From NCBI GenBank assembly GCA_021234155.1, contig JAJEKV010000011.1, forward strand, positions 9,527,712-9,591,711: a stretch of 64,000 nucleotides of DNA, read 5' to 3'. The position numbers and the translations under genes were made by a program. This DNA comes from Isoetes taiwanensis. Taxonomy: Eukaryota > Streptophyta > Lycopodiopsida > Isoetales > Isoetaceae. The notes beneath the pieces are model-generated. The model did no database searches. It was not told where the DNA came from and saw nothing but the letters and a program-made list of their open reading frames with translations. Shown here piece after piece: positions 22,193 to 35,293 of this stretch (within the stretch, counting starts at the first letter, position 1; each line of letters begins with the position of its first letter).

Positions 22193-25100
22193 TGGCAACC
22201 ATCAATGCTATTCCCTATTTTACCCGGGGACATTATGGCTGAGTTCCATGCAAAGATAGGTCCTTCTCTAGTAGAACTTCCCCTTGCATAGGATACTTTA
22301 GGACAGACCTTAAGATAGACAAATACCTAGAAAATATGGCCAGCGGCTTGTCCGTAAAGTAGCTGTAGCAATTTTTCTATTCCATAGAGCCCAAACCCGG
22401 ATAGGAGAGCCATCGCCCAACCCCTAGAGCTCGAGCCTATGGCCATGGCGGCAGGTGAAGAAGAGCGGATGCTTCGAAAGCACGAGGGAGGCAAAGCGGG
22501 GAGGAAGATGAAGGGCGTGGGTCGGGCAGAGAGGACATCAGTGGCGTCGACCCGGCACAAGAAAGGCGACAAGCGAAGCCACGAACTTCAAAGCTTTGAA
22601 GAGGGGCTGAGAACCGCCTTGAACAACTCCACCACTTGGGCTAGGCATCACAAGCTTAATCCCGGTAATCATCAAGGAACCCGTGCACGAGCACACTTGA
22701 CGACATCAAGAACCCCCTCCTCCCCGAGTGCGAGGGGCGGGGGCAAGGATAAGCGGGCTCCTACATCTCCCTCGTCAACAAGCCGGACCTCGGTGACTTC
22801 ATCGACCGGAAGCGCAGGAATTTCACATCGACATAAGGGAGGCTCGGGCGTACGGCGCGGATATCGGCGGACATAGAAGCCTACACAGGCATCGAGGCGG
22901 ATGATGGGACAACACAGAGTTACCCACGGAGGAGTTCATAGCGATCCACGACCTTTGGATGGAAATCGGAGGGAAAACAACGAGTGCGCTCCTACCCGGC
23001 ACCTCGGCGGCGGCACCGGTCGAGCGGGATAGAAGCGGTATCAGCGTAACATCTCCTAAGTTCATGTTCGGCGACTCTGAGGAGATGATAGCATTACCGT
23101 TGGGCCGAATAACCGGAAGACATAGGGCTGCAATGAGAACCGAGAGAGGAGGCGGGGAGGCGAGCACGACAAATGGCGAAGGAGGCCGACCTAGCCAACA
23201 ACCACGAGACCACTCAAGCGCAACTCAAAAGAGTGATGGCATGTGCAATGGAGATGACAACAATTCGGGCATAGGGAAGCATCTCACAGCGAAGATTCAA
23301 AGACATGCAACAATGCCCGTTGCAACAACCAAGTGATCGTACTCAAGCGATCAATGCTACGCATCTCAAGCGACACTCCACATGACGGGTAAACACATTA
23401 AGGAGGAGCATTTTCAACTCAAGGGTTCACACCGAACAGCGTTCTCCGCGACTTGGGATAGCGACCTCAAATCACACCACGAAGGTCAACTTCTGGTCGC
23501 AACACCTCAAAGGAACCCCGAGTCAAGTAGAACAAGGAAGATGCGACAAAAACCGAGAAGAATCAAGCGTGATTGGGGGAGGGAAAATCCTAAAGAAGTA
23601 TACACAATTAAGCATATGCTCTTCTATAAATTAGAAAAGTGGATGAATTAAAATCGGTATAATTATATATATATGTCTATCATAAATATCGGGAGCTAAC
23701 ACATAGTACAAAATTAGGATCATGTTTTAGGGTTTAGTGTTTGCATCAAGAAACTCCATCGCCCGATTTGCCAAAGGATGAAGTAAAGAACCACATGTAT
23801 AGCCAAGAGCAAGTGCTCAAATGGAAGAGCAAATATAGGAGAGAGCGACCCGAGCTCAAGCCAAGCTTCAACTCGGACACTTCGCCGGCGGCCTCAAGTA
23901 GAAGATCGCTTCGTCCGGCCACAATGTCAAGATGAGAGATAGCGCCCATGTCAAGCCGCACCATCTAGGTTTTGCGGCGACATCTTCGGGATGCAACTCT
24001 ACCTCTTGTAGCGGCGGCAACACTAAGCGACACGCAGTGTCCTCAACAACGAAGAAGAACAGCGAACACACATCTTGAAACTTCGACGGCGACCTCAAGC
24101 CAATAGGCGTCGAGGAATTCCTTGGGACAACTTCGACATCAACGAGCCAACTAAGGAGGCAACCAGCCGGCGACCATAATTCTACCTTGTATGGTGATGT
24201 TTGTAACATGCACACGGATGGAGATACACTTAAGAAAGGCGCCACAACAATGGGTTATGTCAATGCTCATTCAACAACTAGGTGATGGCTTCGTCAAGTA
24301 CTCCTACCAACAATTAGAAGACAAGAAGCCCAACTTATCTCTCCGACACGAGGGACCTCAGCGCCCAAGATAGAAGCATTCGACACCTTAGCGACAAGGG
24401 ACGACAACCAAAGCACCTTCGACAAAAAGAGAGTTCAAGACATTAGCCAGGGCTATTCAAGGACACGAAAGCAGGTCTAGGGCAGAAAGTACTTCAACTC
24501 AAGGGTCAATCTACTTGAGATATAAGAGTACATCATCCCGGAATGACAAACCAATCATGGAGAAGAGTCATGAGGCTTTACTCGCCGGGGAAGATGCACA
24601 TGTATTGAGGGACAATGGCCATAAACGAGGAAAGGCGAAGGAGTGCTAGTACTTCCACGAGTTCCTTAGATGCAACATGAGGTCCAAAAGCGTGGGCGTG
24701 ATCAAGTGCAACTAGAAGGCAACATAGCAATGAAGATCGTGATAACGTCTAAGCCATCACATTGAGGAGATCAAAGCAGTGCGATGAGAAGCTCGATGGA
24801 GAAGCGAATAGGAGAACCGAGCCAAAGAATCGGCGAATCAGCTAGAACCTCACAAAGCTACGACAACTTCGCATGCAACCGTGAACCCAAGGATCGACAA
24901 TTCGAAAGGCAAGCGATGAAGAGAACAACTCCTTAATTACGAGTCTAGCCAAAGGGATTGTGCACAACTTCAAGAGGCCTCAAAGATGTTCGGACATTGT
25001 GAAGGGGAAGCAATTATTGCCCAAGAACAAGATTAAAGAAGTAGACCGGGGCAGAAGCATCAGCGACCATCACATCCTTAGTTAGCATGTGAAGCGAAGC

Positions 25101-25800
25101 AAGTTGTGCTTGCAGCCGATGAACATTGGAGAGCTCAAAAATATCAAAGAGTCTACCAATCGAGCCACGAGTGACATATAAATAGGAGGATATAGATCTT
25201 CAACACCAAGCACTAGGAGGAACATCGACAACAACGCCATAAAAATGCGTGTGCACCTCGAGGGGAGACACCAAGGGAGCCTAATAGCTTTAATAGTATT
25301 TGTAATCATAATAGTGTAAGCTATATGACTTGCATGCATATTTCCCTTTGTTATTTCCTCTCTCTCGATTATAACAGATCAAAGAAAAGAGATCCGGACA
25401 ATTGGAAGGCGTGAAAGCAACAACATCCTCAACACTTGTCCGTCAACACGCTCTGAGGACTCGAAGGATGGAGTTGGCACAATAAGATCGGATCTAGAGG
25501 CATCTTTTAGCCGCCAAGATGTTTCTCAATGAAACCACCTTCAGGCTTTTGGGAAGTAACATAGAAGATTTCAAGGGTCAACTACGCCATCAAAACCACC
25601 AACAATGGGAAGCCTCTACATCGAGGAAAGTTGACCTCTACATCGAGGAGGAGCCCGGAGTCTCGAGCAACTTCAAGAAGCGTTACCCTCAAGAAGGCAA
25701 ATGAGTGGATGAGGCTGCGAGCAAGATTGAGGCTTATGGATGACGACATCCATAATGGGAGTGGAAGGCATTTCTAGATTTTCTCATGAAGGGATTGCCC
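22193..25800 (+). pseudogene. Presumed gag region, internal copy 2 (frame-broken)
   Basis: Longest readable segments are 22439-22876 and 22959-23336 (IGGKTTSALLPGTSAAAP, then SPKFMFGDSEEM), then 23741-23935 and 25519-25704 (ETTFRLLGSNIEDFKGQL). They are longer than in copy 1 but still shift frame. No gag domain recognised. Confidence 0.3.
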
Positions 25801-27430
25801 CAAGTTGAGCTAAGCGTCAACGATTGGGAAGGAAATGCATAGGAGTAACTAAAATTATACATGATTGTTAACAGACATCCAACATATTGAAACCACTTCG
25901 TGAGACTGATCACCTCGCTAAGAAGGAATCATTACTAGGATAATTGTTGACCATGTATAAAGCTAGTACCTCCAGGAATAATCCAATCGAATGAAAAGAA
26001 GTAATCTAACAAGTCCGGCCAACTTGTTATGATGACATCAATTCAATTGATAGGAATATTCCAAGAGAGTAAATAACTAAGAAAAGGGGGATATTTAGAA
26101 TATAAAATTAAATAGCACATGAAAGGCACATCTAAAAATAAGAAACATATTAATCACATAGTCTCTTGAGGCAAAAGGAATTGTCATGATGATAAAACCT
26201 TGCAATTTAGAATTGTTCTAAATAATTCAATAACTCATCGCTTAAGGATAGACATGTTAAGCATGATGGCTGCACCCATCATAGATGATTAAATATGTTA
26301 GCTAAGGCTAGTAAATTAATGTGTTAGATAGGAAGCATATAACCTCTTAAGGTAAATAGAATAGCTAAGATGGTATGACAACATCAATTAAGGGGATAGG
26401 ATACATTGAGGTGTAGGACCACTTTCTTATGAAGAAAGTGGGGGAGCTCAATCTTAGGACTGAATCTACCTACATCTTAGGGGTTGAATCACCATCAAAT
26501 TAGTCGACCCTTAGAATAGAGTTCCTTTCGCAAGTAGCCAAAGCACATAGAGCGTAAGATGGATAGATGCTTAATGTCTATGTGTCCTTCAGCATGCAAG
26601 ATTAATGCAGTAACCAACTGCACCAAAGCAGGGGAGCGAATCAATGGAAGCAATGCAACGGCCAAGTCGTCTCCAAATTAGTCGACACCGACTCAATGGG
26701 GAGATGTATTCTAGCCTTAGCGGGTGCGACAACTAAGGTGGGGAGAGGCTTTGCATAAATTTCTTACGCCATGATCTATTGTTTGCATTCGCATCTAGGA
26801 ATGAGCTAGTAGCCTAGCTCTTAATTAAATTATTCAGGGTTGTCAACCCCATATAACTACATAAATTATATAATCTTAAATATGTTATCATGCAGGGCAT
26901 CGATAGCACTCCATGATGGCATGTATCATAAGCTTTAATGCTTTATTGATAAATTATATGTTCATAATAGCTGCATAGATAGTTTTATCTTGTGTAGATA
27001 TCTCAGTATCGAGATAAAGTAAGATAATAATTACATAAAATCTTAGTTAAACCTTCGCAAGGATGTAATTCCTTCCAAAGGCATTTAAGTAACTTTCATA
27101 GGATCTTGACAAATATAATAAGAATTTGTCTGTCTTTCCATAAGTATAGCAAATATAAAGTATATACATGTAAGATTGATACATCGCCAACCAAGTAGCG
27201 AGCGAGAGTCATACGCTCAACACTTGGATCCGATGATATAAATCCTAGCCATATGATAAACAATTAAAATACGTTTCAAACTAAGTATGGCATCGATAAT
27301 CGTATGATGACATATCTTAAAGGTCGTAAAGTTATCATATAATAGTTAGTTAAATATAATACTATTGGAAGCAATATATCCAATACTACTATAATGCTAC
27401 CGTAAGGTAATTAATATAATTGCATGCATT
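25800..27430. other. AT-rich noncoding part of internal region 2
   Basis: Near-identical counterpart of 15800-17420, including the 10-bp hairpin (26419-26441). No RT or RNase H motif. Confidence 0.6.
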
Positions 27431-27689
27431 AGGGAAGTCCAGCAGGATCATGCAGGGGTCCAAGACTGTAATGTTTATTTAAGACGTTAACGGATGCTAG
27501 ACGACATGCAACAGTTGGTGGAGGAAGTACAAAGATATCCTCTAGCAGCAAGAGGCCGGCAGAAGAGCATAGCGACAAGCTCTGCATCGACAATTGCATA
27601 GATGAAGCTCTGCATCGGCGGTTAGGCTGAAGCTCTGCATCGGCGATTACAGCATCGACAATTGCAAGAAGCTTGCTCCAAGGTGGGCT

Positions 27690-28022
27690 GGACAATTCAG
27701 GATAACCAAAAGAGTAGGTAACCAATCCTATAAGTTGGACCTGCCAGCACACTTAAAGATCCATAGTGTTTTCCAGGTAAGTCTCCTAAAGAAACACATT
27801 CCTAATCCAGAGGAAGTACTGGAGAGACCAAAGTTACTGGAAACAATGGGCGATCACCTTGAGATTGTTCCAGAGGTTCTTCTTGTCAGATCCTATAAGA
27901 AGACAAGAAGATCTCAATCCTCCAATACCCAGTGAAAGAGACACTTACAAGTGGAAGACGCTACGTGGGCACTACAAATAGATCTTGAGAAGCAGTACCC
28001 GCAACTCATGGAGCAATGCAAT
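27690..28022 (+). pseudogene. Integrase C-terminus plus chromodomain, copy 2
   Basis: One frame reads LPAHLKIHSVFQVSLLKKH, the typical end of Ty3/gypsy integrase (IHPVFHVSLLK), then PEVLLVRSYKKTR. A second frame supplies QVEDATWALQIDLEKQYPQL, the end of a chromodomain (EDATWE...L...YP). The join needs a frameshift near 27925-27945. Chromodomains steer integration of chromoviruses to methylated-histone chromatin. This is the only recognisable pol piece in the element. Confidence 0.65.
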
Positions 28023-28973
28023 GGTCGGCTCAAATCCGAAATGTCGACATCGACACCCAAGAAATCGGCTCAGGCATGTCGATTTGGGTTTAGATTAAAT
28101 TTCATGTGTAGCTAAGATTAATCTACGCATGCAGCCTATGCTAGGTATGGGTTGCATGCGTTGTTACCGATGATGAGACCACTACGGTGATCTCTAGGAC
28201 GTGGTGTAATGTCATTGTAGGCATGACCACGGTTTTGCTTGCACGAGTTGGGAGGTAGATTAGAAGGTCTACTACTGTCCCCGCGGAAGTACGACCTCGA
28301 GAGATAAGAGGTCATTCAGGGAATGCATGATAGGAAAAGCACCTCTAGTCAATGCCTACGGGGAGGGCCCTTCACGCCCCATATACGGGAAGGACCCTAT
28401 CTCCCACGTTGGCCAACTACAGGTGTAGGCATGAGTGGCATATAGGCATGATAGGGCGCTGTCTCCACGGCCATGATGGAAGAAACATAATCTTCCTATC
28501 TTGGGAGATATGCCTTGCATCCATATAATTGTATTTAATGGGTGGTTCCCTAACAACCAATATCTATAATAATTAAATGTATGCTAGCGTAGTGTGGACC
28601 TGCCAGGCCAATAGGGGGAGTCTCAGGGAGGAAGGTCACCTTTGCAAAGACTTGCAACACATAATTTTGTCACGATGTGTTGTAAGGAGGAAGCGATGTG
28701 GAACCTTAAGTAGGAAATTTTGGAACTATGTTAATAATAATAATGGTGTAAGCTATAAAATTTTGTGAATAATAATAGATGATAAAGTAAGAGGGTGAAA
28801 GACTCCCTTACCATAGTATGATATTAAACAAGGATGTGTTATAGAAATTAAAACTTAAATATTACCTTGGGGTAATTTTGCTATACATCCTATGTGTATT
28901 AAATGTGATTGCGGGATATGCGCGGGTTTCCAAGGTGGGGAGGCAGCGTGATCTTTGAGGGCGACATCAAGTC

Positions 28974-28985
28974 AAGGAGGGAGAA
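28974..28985 (+). other. Polypurine tract before LTR 3
   Basis: AAGGAGGGAGAA abutting TGTGGCG, identical to the tract before LTR 2. Confidence 0.8.
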
Positions 28986-30601
28986 TGTGGCGTTCCAACA
29001 TAATATCGCCCGAAATCGTATATTATATTGCCACGTCACCCGTACATGTCACGGATGACATGTACTTGCGAGACGTATAGGGTTGCACCTAGGGGGCAAG
29101 GGTTGCACCTAGGGGGCAAGGGTTGCACCTAGGGGGCAACATTGAATGTTGTGCATGTTAAATAAACATACACAATTAATAACCCCATGGACCCCATTGC
29201 CAAATGGCTAAATCCCATTTGGCCAATATCTAACCTAACCCTAAGGGTTTCTATAAAAGGGCTTTCCCCTTAAACCCTAAACCTTTCTTCTCTTTGCATT
29301 TTAGGTTTTTTCCTAGAGCTCCTTTCCTCTCTCGAGTTCAGGGTTCTCTTGAGCCATTTCGGCCAAGTATGGACTTCAATCCGCATTCTTTGAGCTCAGG
29401 AAAGAAATTTTACTGTGATTATCGATTAGCAGACCATCTTGAGCAAGATCGGGGAGCATGGACGCCAGAGGGTCGAGGGGCGGGTCAAGGAGCGGTATCT
29501 AGTTGTTACGTTGTGCAAAGCCGTCTTTGGGCAAGGCAATAGGCTGGTTTAGTATGTTAGATCAACTCTAGAGGCCTTATAGATCCGAGATCATAAGCCC
29601 TAACTAAGGAACCTAACTCTGTTGTTTAGGTAGATAGATTAGATGATATTCTCTATTTGGGTTACGTGATGTTGTATGTATTTCCTCTGTGATCTCCATG
29701 TATTGGGAAGGGGTAGAGACCTAAAAGGCGTGTAGCGAGATGATCCTAGGTAGCACCACTAGTTCCCAATTATATCGACCCGTGCAGGGAGCCCCACGGG
29801 GCTGTGGGTGAAGGGGCTAGGGCGGTTGATAAGGAGGAACTTGTCTCATCACGGGGTGACCCCTCTGGTAGTAAGGCCTATCGGGGTCTCTGCGAGGCTA
29901 GGCTTAATGGCTTGTCCTTTGCGTGTGGGCAAGGCATGAGCTCGACACTCGTGGGGTGGTGGATATGACCTTCCGGTGAGTTCAAGTCGAATCTGAGGCG
30001 GTGGCCCTCTAGCCCTTTGTGATGAGCATGGATGCCCTGCGGAGGAGAGGCAACTCTCTTCTGCCTCGCCGGGGCTGGGGAGATGCAACCAAGTAGTAGT
30101 AGCCCCTCTTGCTATTCACCCGTAGAGGCCTACGGTCAAGTCCCAACACTTTTCAGCCTACTCACCCAAAGTGTGCAGGGAGGGGCGGATGGAGTGGACT
30201 ACCCTAAGCCATGTTCTATGCCAGCCAAATCCATTGCCATGAATTACATGCGCAATGAACTCGAAGACCCTAGCCCGTCAGTCATCCCCTTGAGTCCGAG
30301 CCACGGTAGGATCTCCCCTTGTTATTGTTGCTATGAAGGTATTGTTATCTCTGTGATATTGCTATCTCTATGGTGATTGTATTTGTTTACTGTTAGTTGT
30401 GCTCACGTTTGTTTATTCACGCTTCCGCAGATAGGTCGACCCGATGGAAGACGGGTGAAATGACACATCCATTCTTCCCTTGCTGGCTCATCCCGATGGG
30501 AGTGGAGTCAGGTGGATGGCCCCTGTCAGTGTAGCTGCCAGGGGGAATGCTCCTCCTTCGAATACGATGTGGGCATCGTATAAGGAGTAGGGGACGTCAC
30601 A
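28986..30601 (+). repeat. LTR 3
   Basis: Starts TGTGGCGTTCC and ends GGGGACGTCACA, directly followed by GATCT. Carries three copies of the 20-bp repeat (29080-29139). Its end shows the terminal inverted bases most clearly. Confidence 0.85.
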
Positions 30602-30606
30602 GATCT
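30602..30606. repeat. Target-site duplication GATCT, right
   Basis: Second copy of the GATCT found at 8969-8973. Excision of LTR to LTR plus one GATCT restores the interrupted reading frame. Confidence 0.85.
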
Positions 30607-33600
30607 ACATTTTTCAAAGAATAGATTGCTATCCAAGTTAGCAACAAAGTTTGATGTTGCCAAATGGCAAGTTGCTGTGAGGAAGTTGAGTTCAAAGCTG
30701 CAGCGAAAGAATCGAAAGGACAGGTTTAAATTGTGTTCTTATGATGCCCATGGTAAACCAGTATTTGCTATTTGGTGTCTTGAATGTGCGAAACGATATG
30801 GTGAAGGTGGAGATGATACCTTGTGTAACTTTGAACGCAGCCGCTTGAAGTCCAAGAGAATTATGAGCATAACCTCAAGCGTCACGAGAAGGGAGAGCAG
30901 GTTGTGGAGAAGGAGGATCAGCCCTGCAATATTGAGGAGGAGCTGGACATTTGCAAGGAGAATCAAGCTCTAGTAGAAAGTACATTAGCTGCTGCCATTG
31001 CAAAGTTTCAAAAAGGACCTAAAGTTTTTGATGTTGTGTTCAAGCTTTATGAGAGCACCATTGGTGGATATGCTAAACTTGATGACATTCGTATTATTTG
31101 TGCCATGTGTGAAAGGCTTCTTGAACTCTTTCCAAGATCTGGAAGTCTTAATGGCCACATGAGAGATCATATTCTTTCAAAGAGACACGTGCATGCTATC
31201 ATGAATATAGGTAAGGAGTCAAATGACCAAGTAGCAAGAGGTGGCAGACCCAAGAAATCGGCTGAAGCAGACCCGCATCAAGGAAATTTGCATTCTTTTT
31301 TTGCAAGAGGTAACCTCTATTTTATTTGCTAAAAGTAGTGTTCACATTTTAGTTGCAATAATGTTGAATAATCTTAGCTGATTTGGACTGATTTTGACAT
31401 GAGCAGCAAACCTCCATGCCCTCCAAGCTCGAGCAGCCAAGCTTCATCGAGTAACAGTTCACGTGAGTACTCTTACTGGCTTTATAAGTGGTTTGTATTT
31501 TAAGTTTGTAGGGTATTTAGGTTTCATTGTCGTATTTCGGTAACAGAAACATCCTTGGCTCTACTATGCTGGGGCTTTTGGCAGAACAAATATAAGTATG
31601 GAGATAAAGTGAAGGATTTAAGACCCTTTTTGCATGAGCTGAAAATTGGGACACATTGGTATTGTGAACCTACATTGCAACATACATTTGTAGTTGGGCA
31701 GGATTTAGTACAGATTAGTGGCTCGTTTAGGCATAAGAAATGCAAGAGGGTCAGCCTTATTGGTGAACCCTTTGTGAATTATCAATGTTCTTTATGTGCT
31801 GCTATTCTGAAAGAGAGGGATTTTATATAGAGTGCATAGACAGACAGATGACAAGGTAGCGAGAGGATTTAGAACTACAAAGTTATGTATTAGATCAGAC
31901 TACCTGAATACAATTGAGATAAAGAAAATGGCCAGGTCTGCAGTTTATGAGATAAGAAAGTTACATAAGGAATTAATGTTTTCCAAAATGAGAGCTACTG
32001 CATTGTCCATGAAAGAAAGGTCGCTAAGAGGGAGTCTGGAGGAGTCAATGAACAGGAAGGATGTCAGCAGATTCTGCCAGGACATAGTGGAGGCACATCG
32101 GCAAGGAAAATTTAGTGGAAAACCAGCTCTTTGGAATTTTTTAGAGGACATAGCTCAAAACATAATCAGACCTGGCCATTGAAGAAGATATAGGAAAACC
32201 ACGAAGGCGTTGTTTGAAACAATTAAGATATGGGGAGGGAGAAGAATGCACAACTTTCTCTTAATTTTGCAGGTCCGAGTATGTCCACCACTATGCACTC
32301 AACACGAGAAAGCTTCTTTTACAAGGTCGGTCTTAGGGAAGAAACATTCAAGCATCTTGCTCAGGTCTACGCTCGACACATGCAACGCCAGCACTTGGAT
32401 TTGGGGGGAGTTCCAGCAATTGTGGCCGAGGACGAGACCGTCATAAAGCGGGCTGTCCGTTGGATTCCGAGAGATTGCATAGGAAGCTGCCCAGACTCGT
32501 CCTTGCTATTATTCTTACATGTAACAGATTTGATCACCTAGAGGTTAGACGTTAGCGGCAGCAAATCCAAGAGTTGTGGAATGTGCACTTGAGAATGGTT
32601 GTTGGCCCTTTAATCGACCACAGCTCGGACGGAGACTCGAGGAGGAGAACGTGCATGTTTGAAGATTACACATCCAGGTCTGCACAAGAAAGCACATTCG
32701 AGGTATCATGGGACGGTTGGCCACTAAGTGCCTCGAGAAATAAGGATGTTTATGGGCTGCATGACCAAAATTTCGTGCACAATGGCAAGAAGTTTGTTAA
32801 TCCCATAGATAGTGCCTCTAGAAGATTGTACTTAGGGAACGAGTTAGTGACTCTCAATGACATACACCATGTCTTTGAGTTATGCCAAGGGAAGCATGGG
32901 CTGGAACTTGGAGATGTGAAGCACCAGGATAGGCAAAACTGGAGGGCTGCGCAACGCCTTGCCTCTAGAAAGGTTCAGCAATGCTTGGACAAACTCAACA
33001 ATGGTTCTGCAGGCCCACCGATGCGGAATTTGGGCACAAAAGTGTATTTGGAAGTCGTGGCATCATATATTGACATCTTCCTCTCACCTACTTTGGACTT
33101 GAGGGCTCGGGTTAAGTTGCTGCAACAGTGTCCTTCTTTAGGTGAGTTGGAATCCTGTTTGCTACTTTCAATTTGCTTTGATCTTTAAAACTTTAGGAGT
33201 TTGGCAATGATTCCGTATTCTTCGTGCATAACAGGCTTTGGAGGCTTTGATTGAAGAACCACAGCACTTCGTTAAGTAAGAACTTCATTAGTCAGAAAAG
33301 CTTTATAGACGTGCAATTGTCATGCCATTTTGTCGTGCTGCTAATAAAGTATTATAGAGATGAATTACAGTGCATGGGATCGAATGTATGCGAGAACTTC
33401 TTCTCCAAAGTGGGTGGCATGGTGCGTAATGAAAGATCGTATGACGGGGCAGACTTATTGGAGAGTGCCTCTGCTCTCAATCATATTTCTGAGTTTCAAG
33501 CTGCCACTACCCTCTTATTTCCTGCAGCACATGCTAAGCAAGAGCACATTTGGCAAGAGTTAGAAAAGAAGGTAGATACCAATGGGAATGTGCTGACCTG

Positions 33601-34414
33601 TAACCTTGCAGATTACAGTAGCATGGATACGGATGACAAGGTTATTGAGGTCTTAAAAGAAGGGCTTGCTGCTGCATAAGCATTGTGTACAAGCGACGGC
33701 ATTACAATTGAGGATAGTGATGGTTGGTTTAGTGAGCCATGGAAATTCGAGGATTGATTTTAAGAGTAGTCTGTCGGTAGACTTGAGCTCTACCACATTG
33801 GGAGATGAGACCGATGTCATGGAAGAGAATATGGAGATTCAAGATGAAGATTCAGGGAATGAGGTAGTTAGTGAGGATGATGTGGCCAGGTCTGAATTAC
33901 GACATGTGTTTGACAAAATGTTAGATGAATGTGAATGGAGGAAGCCATCTCATATGTCTTGGCATGTTGTTCTGGAAGGGAAGAAAATCTTTAAGTCAAC
34001 TATAGTGAGCCATTTGAATGGGAATCCTTGGCTGTCAAAGGACAGGCTGACGAGGGTTAAGACTATGGTATATTCTATTGAAGAAAGTAATGTTGATGCA
34101 CAAACTCTGCTCGGCATTAGGACAGATTGTGCAGTGTACTTCGAAGAACCAGTGGAATCCATGGTGGCACCACAAACTAGACAAGCTTCAGCGAGAAAAA
34201 GAAACAAATCTGTTGCAATTCATAAGGTTTGATATCTTGGCAGGGCACTTAGCATGAGAAGGAAGTCTGGCAATGCATGGAGAGAGAGTAGAGAGCCCGT
34301 GGACTTAGTTAAACGCCCGTCCTTTGAAGTTCAATTAAATCTTGCATATTACAGGAAACATTGCAGCAAGGACGGCAAGTCCATTTGGTTTACTTATGAT
34401 CTGACCGATAATTG
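30602..34414 (+). pseudogene. Transposase-like gene, part B (SDGDSRRR family)
   Basis: Continues the ORF cut at 8973: LHFSKNRLLSKLATKFD, then Cys-rich WCLECAKRYG, CAMCERLLELF...HMRDHILSKRH (finger-like), GEPFVNYQCSLCAAI, a helical segment, AEDETVIKRAVRW, HSSDGDSRRR, GLHDQNFVHNGKKFVNPIDS, NWRAAQRLASRKVQQCLDKL, FIDVQLSCHFVVLLIKYYRD, GSNVCENFFSKVGG and an acidic tail. I know this motif order only from large uncharacterised transposon-like proteins. Asp in AEDET, Asp in SDGDS and Glu in CENFF could form a DDE triad (inference). Frame breaks near 30830, 31330, 32180, 32500, 33190 and 33690, some possibly introns, leave it non-functional as read. Confidence 0.55.
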
Positions 34415-35293
34415 ACTTATAGACCTTGAGTCTATCATATCTCTTGCATCTTTGAGATATGAACCTGCCAAAAACATTTACCATCTGCATGATAATGATA
34501 GAGTACAGTTGAATAAGTTTGTGCGTGAACATAATAGTGGTAGGGTAACCTTAAATTAGATGTCTTCAAATGGTTGAATTCTGCTACTAACTGTCTCTTC
34601 TCTTTTGTTCTTTTTGTAGGTGACAAGGGAAAGCAGAAGGTCTAGGGAGTGCATAAGGTTCAGGCAGATATTTGTCAAGTATTTTGTCAATGATCATTTT
34701 TTATTAAAGCTACCATTTCAACAGTTTAAGTTTAAGAGAGGTTGTCTGCCTTGGATAAATCTGGAGCATGTTCTCTTTGCTTTGCTTTACTTTGCATTCC
34801 ATATAGAAACTGTGATCTTATCTCAACTTTACTTTGCATGCAATAAAGATTGGCTACTGGTTACTCTTCCAAAACAGCAGTAGCAGTAGCTATTACCCTT
34901 CGTTAGCACACTTTTTTTTTAAGGGCAGAATGTGAAGACATAAGACATAATCAAAATCCTACAAAACATGAACTGTTTGAAGACCGATTTCGGTAAACAA
35001 CATTACATAAACGAAAGATATTAAGAGACAGAACATAGAGATCAAGAACAATGTCAGCAACCATGTTATATTATATTATACTTTACAAAAAGGAACGTTC
35101 ACACCTGTGCATGGCAGTTTTCAACGCCATTTACAAAACAGACCCATGTTTCAATACTTTAGATCAAGAGCTTTACAAAACAAGTTAGAGAGATTTCGTA
35201 TTTACTGTGGAGAGCTGGCAAACCGAAAACCTAAGCTACTAAAAACGTCCACGAGGCACTAAAAATGTCCAGCAAAACTTAACGGAGGTGGCA
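34415..35293. other. No supported gene
   Basis: AT-rich sequence downstream of the transposase-like gene, probably its 3' region. An 87-aa ORF at 34620-34883 (Phe/Leu-rich) is not convincing. Confidence 0.4.

Larger units (their letters stand above)
8974..30601 (+). mobile_element. Ty3/gypsy-type element, LTR-IN-LTR-IN-LTR tandem
   Basis: Three near-identical LTRs (8974-10562, 18960-20560, 28986-30601) are separated by two near-identical internal regions of about 8.4 kb. A PBS follows each of the first two LTRs and a polypurine tract precedes each of the last two. One GATCT duplication flanks the whole, so a single insertion was later expanded, most simply by unequal recombination between LTRs or template switching. 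An integrase C-terminus plus chromodomain remnant near the 3' end of each internal region points to a chromovirus. No protease, RT or RNase H motif was found, so the element may be non-autonomous, although indel-type sequence errors could hide coding capacity. It interrupts a transposase-like gene. Confidence 0.85.
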
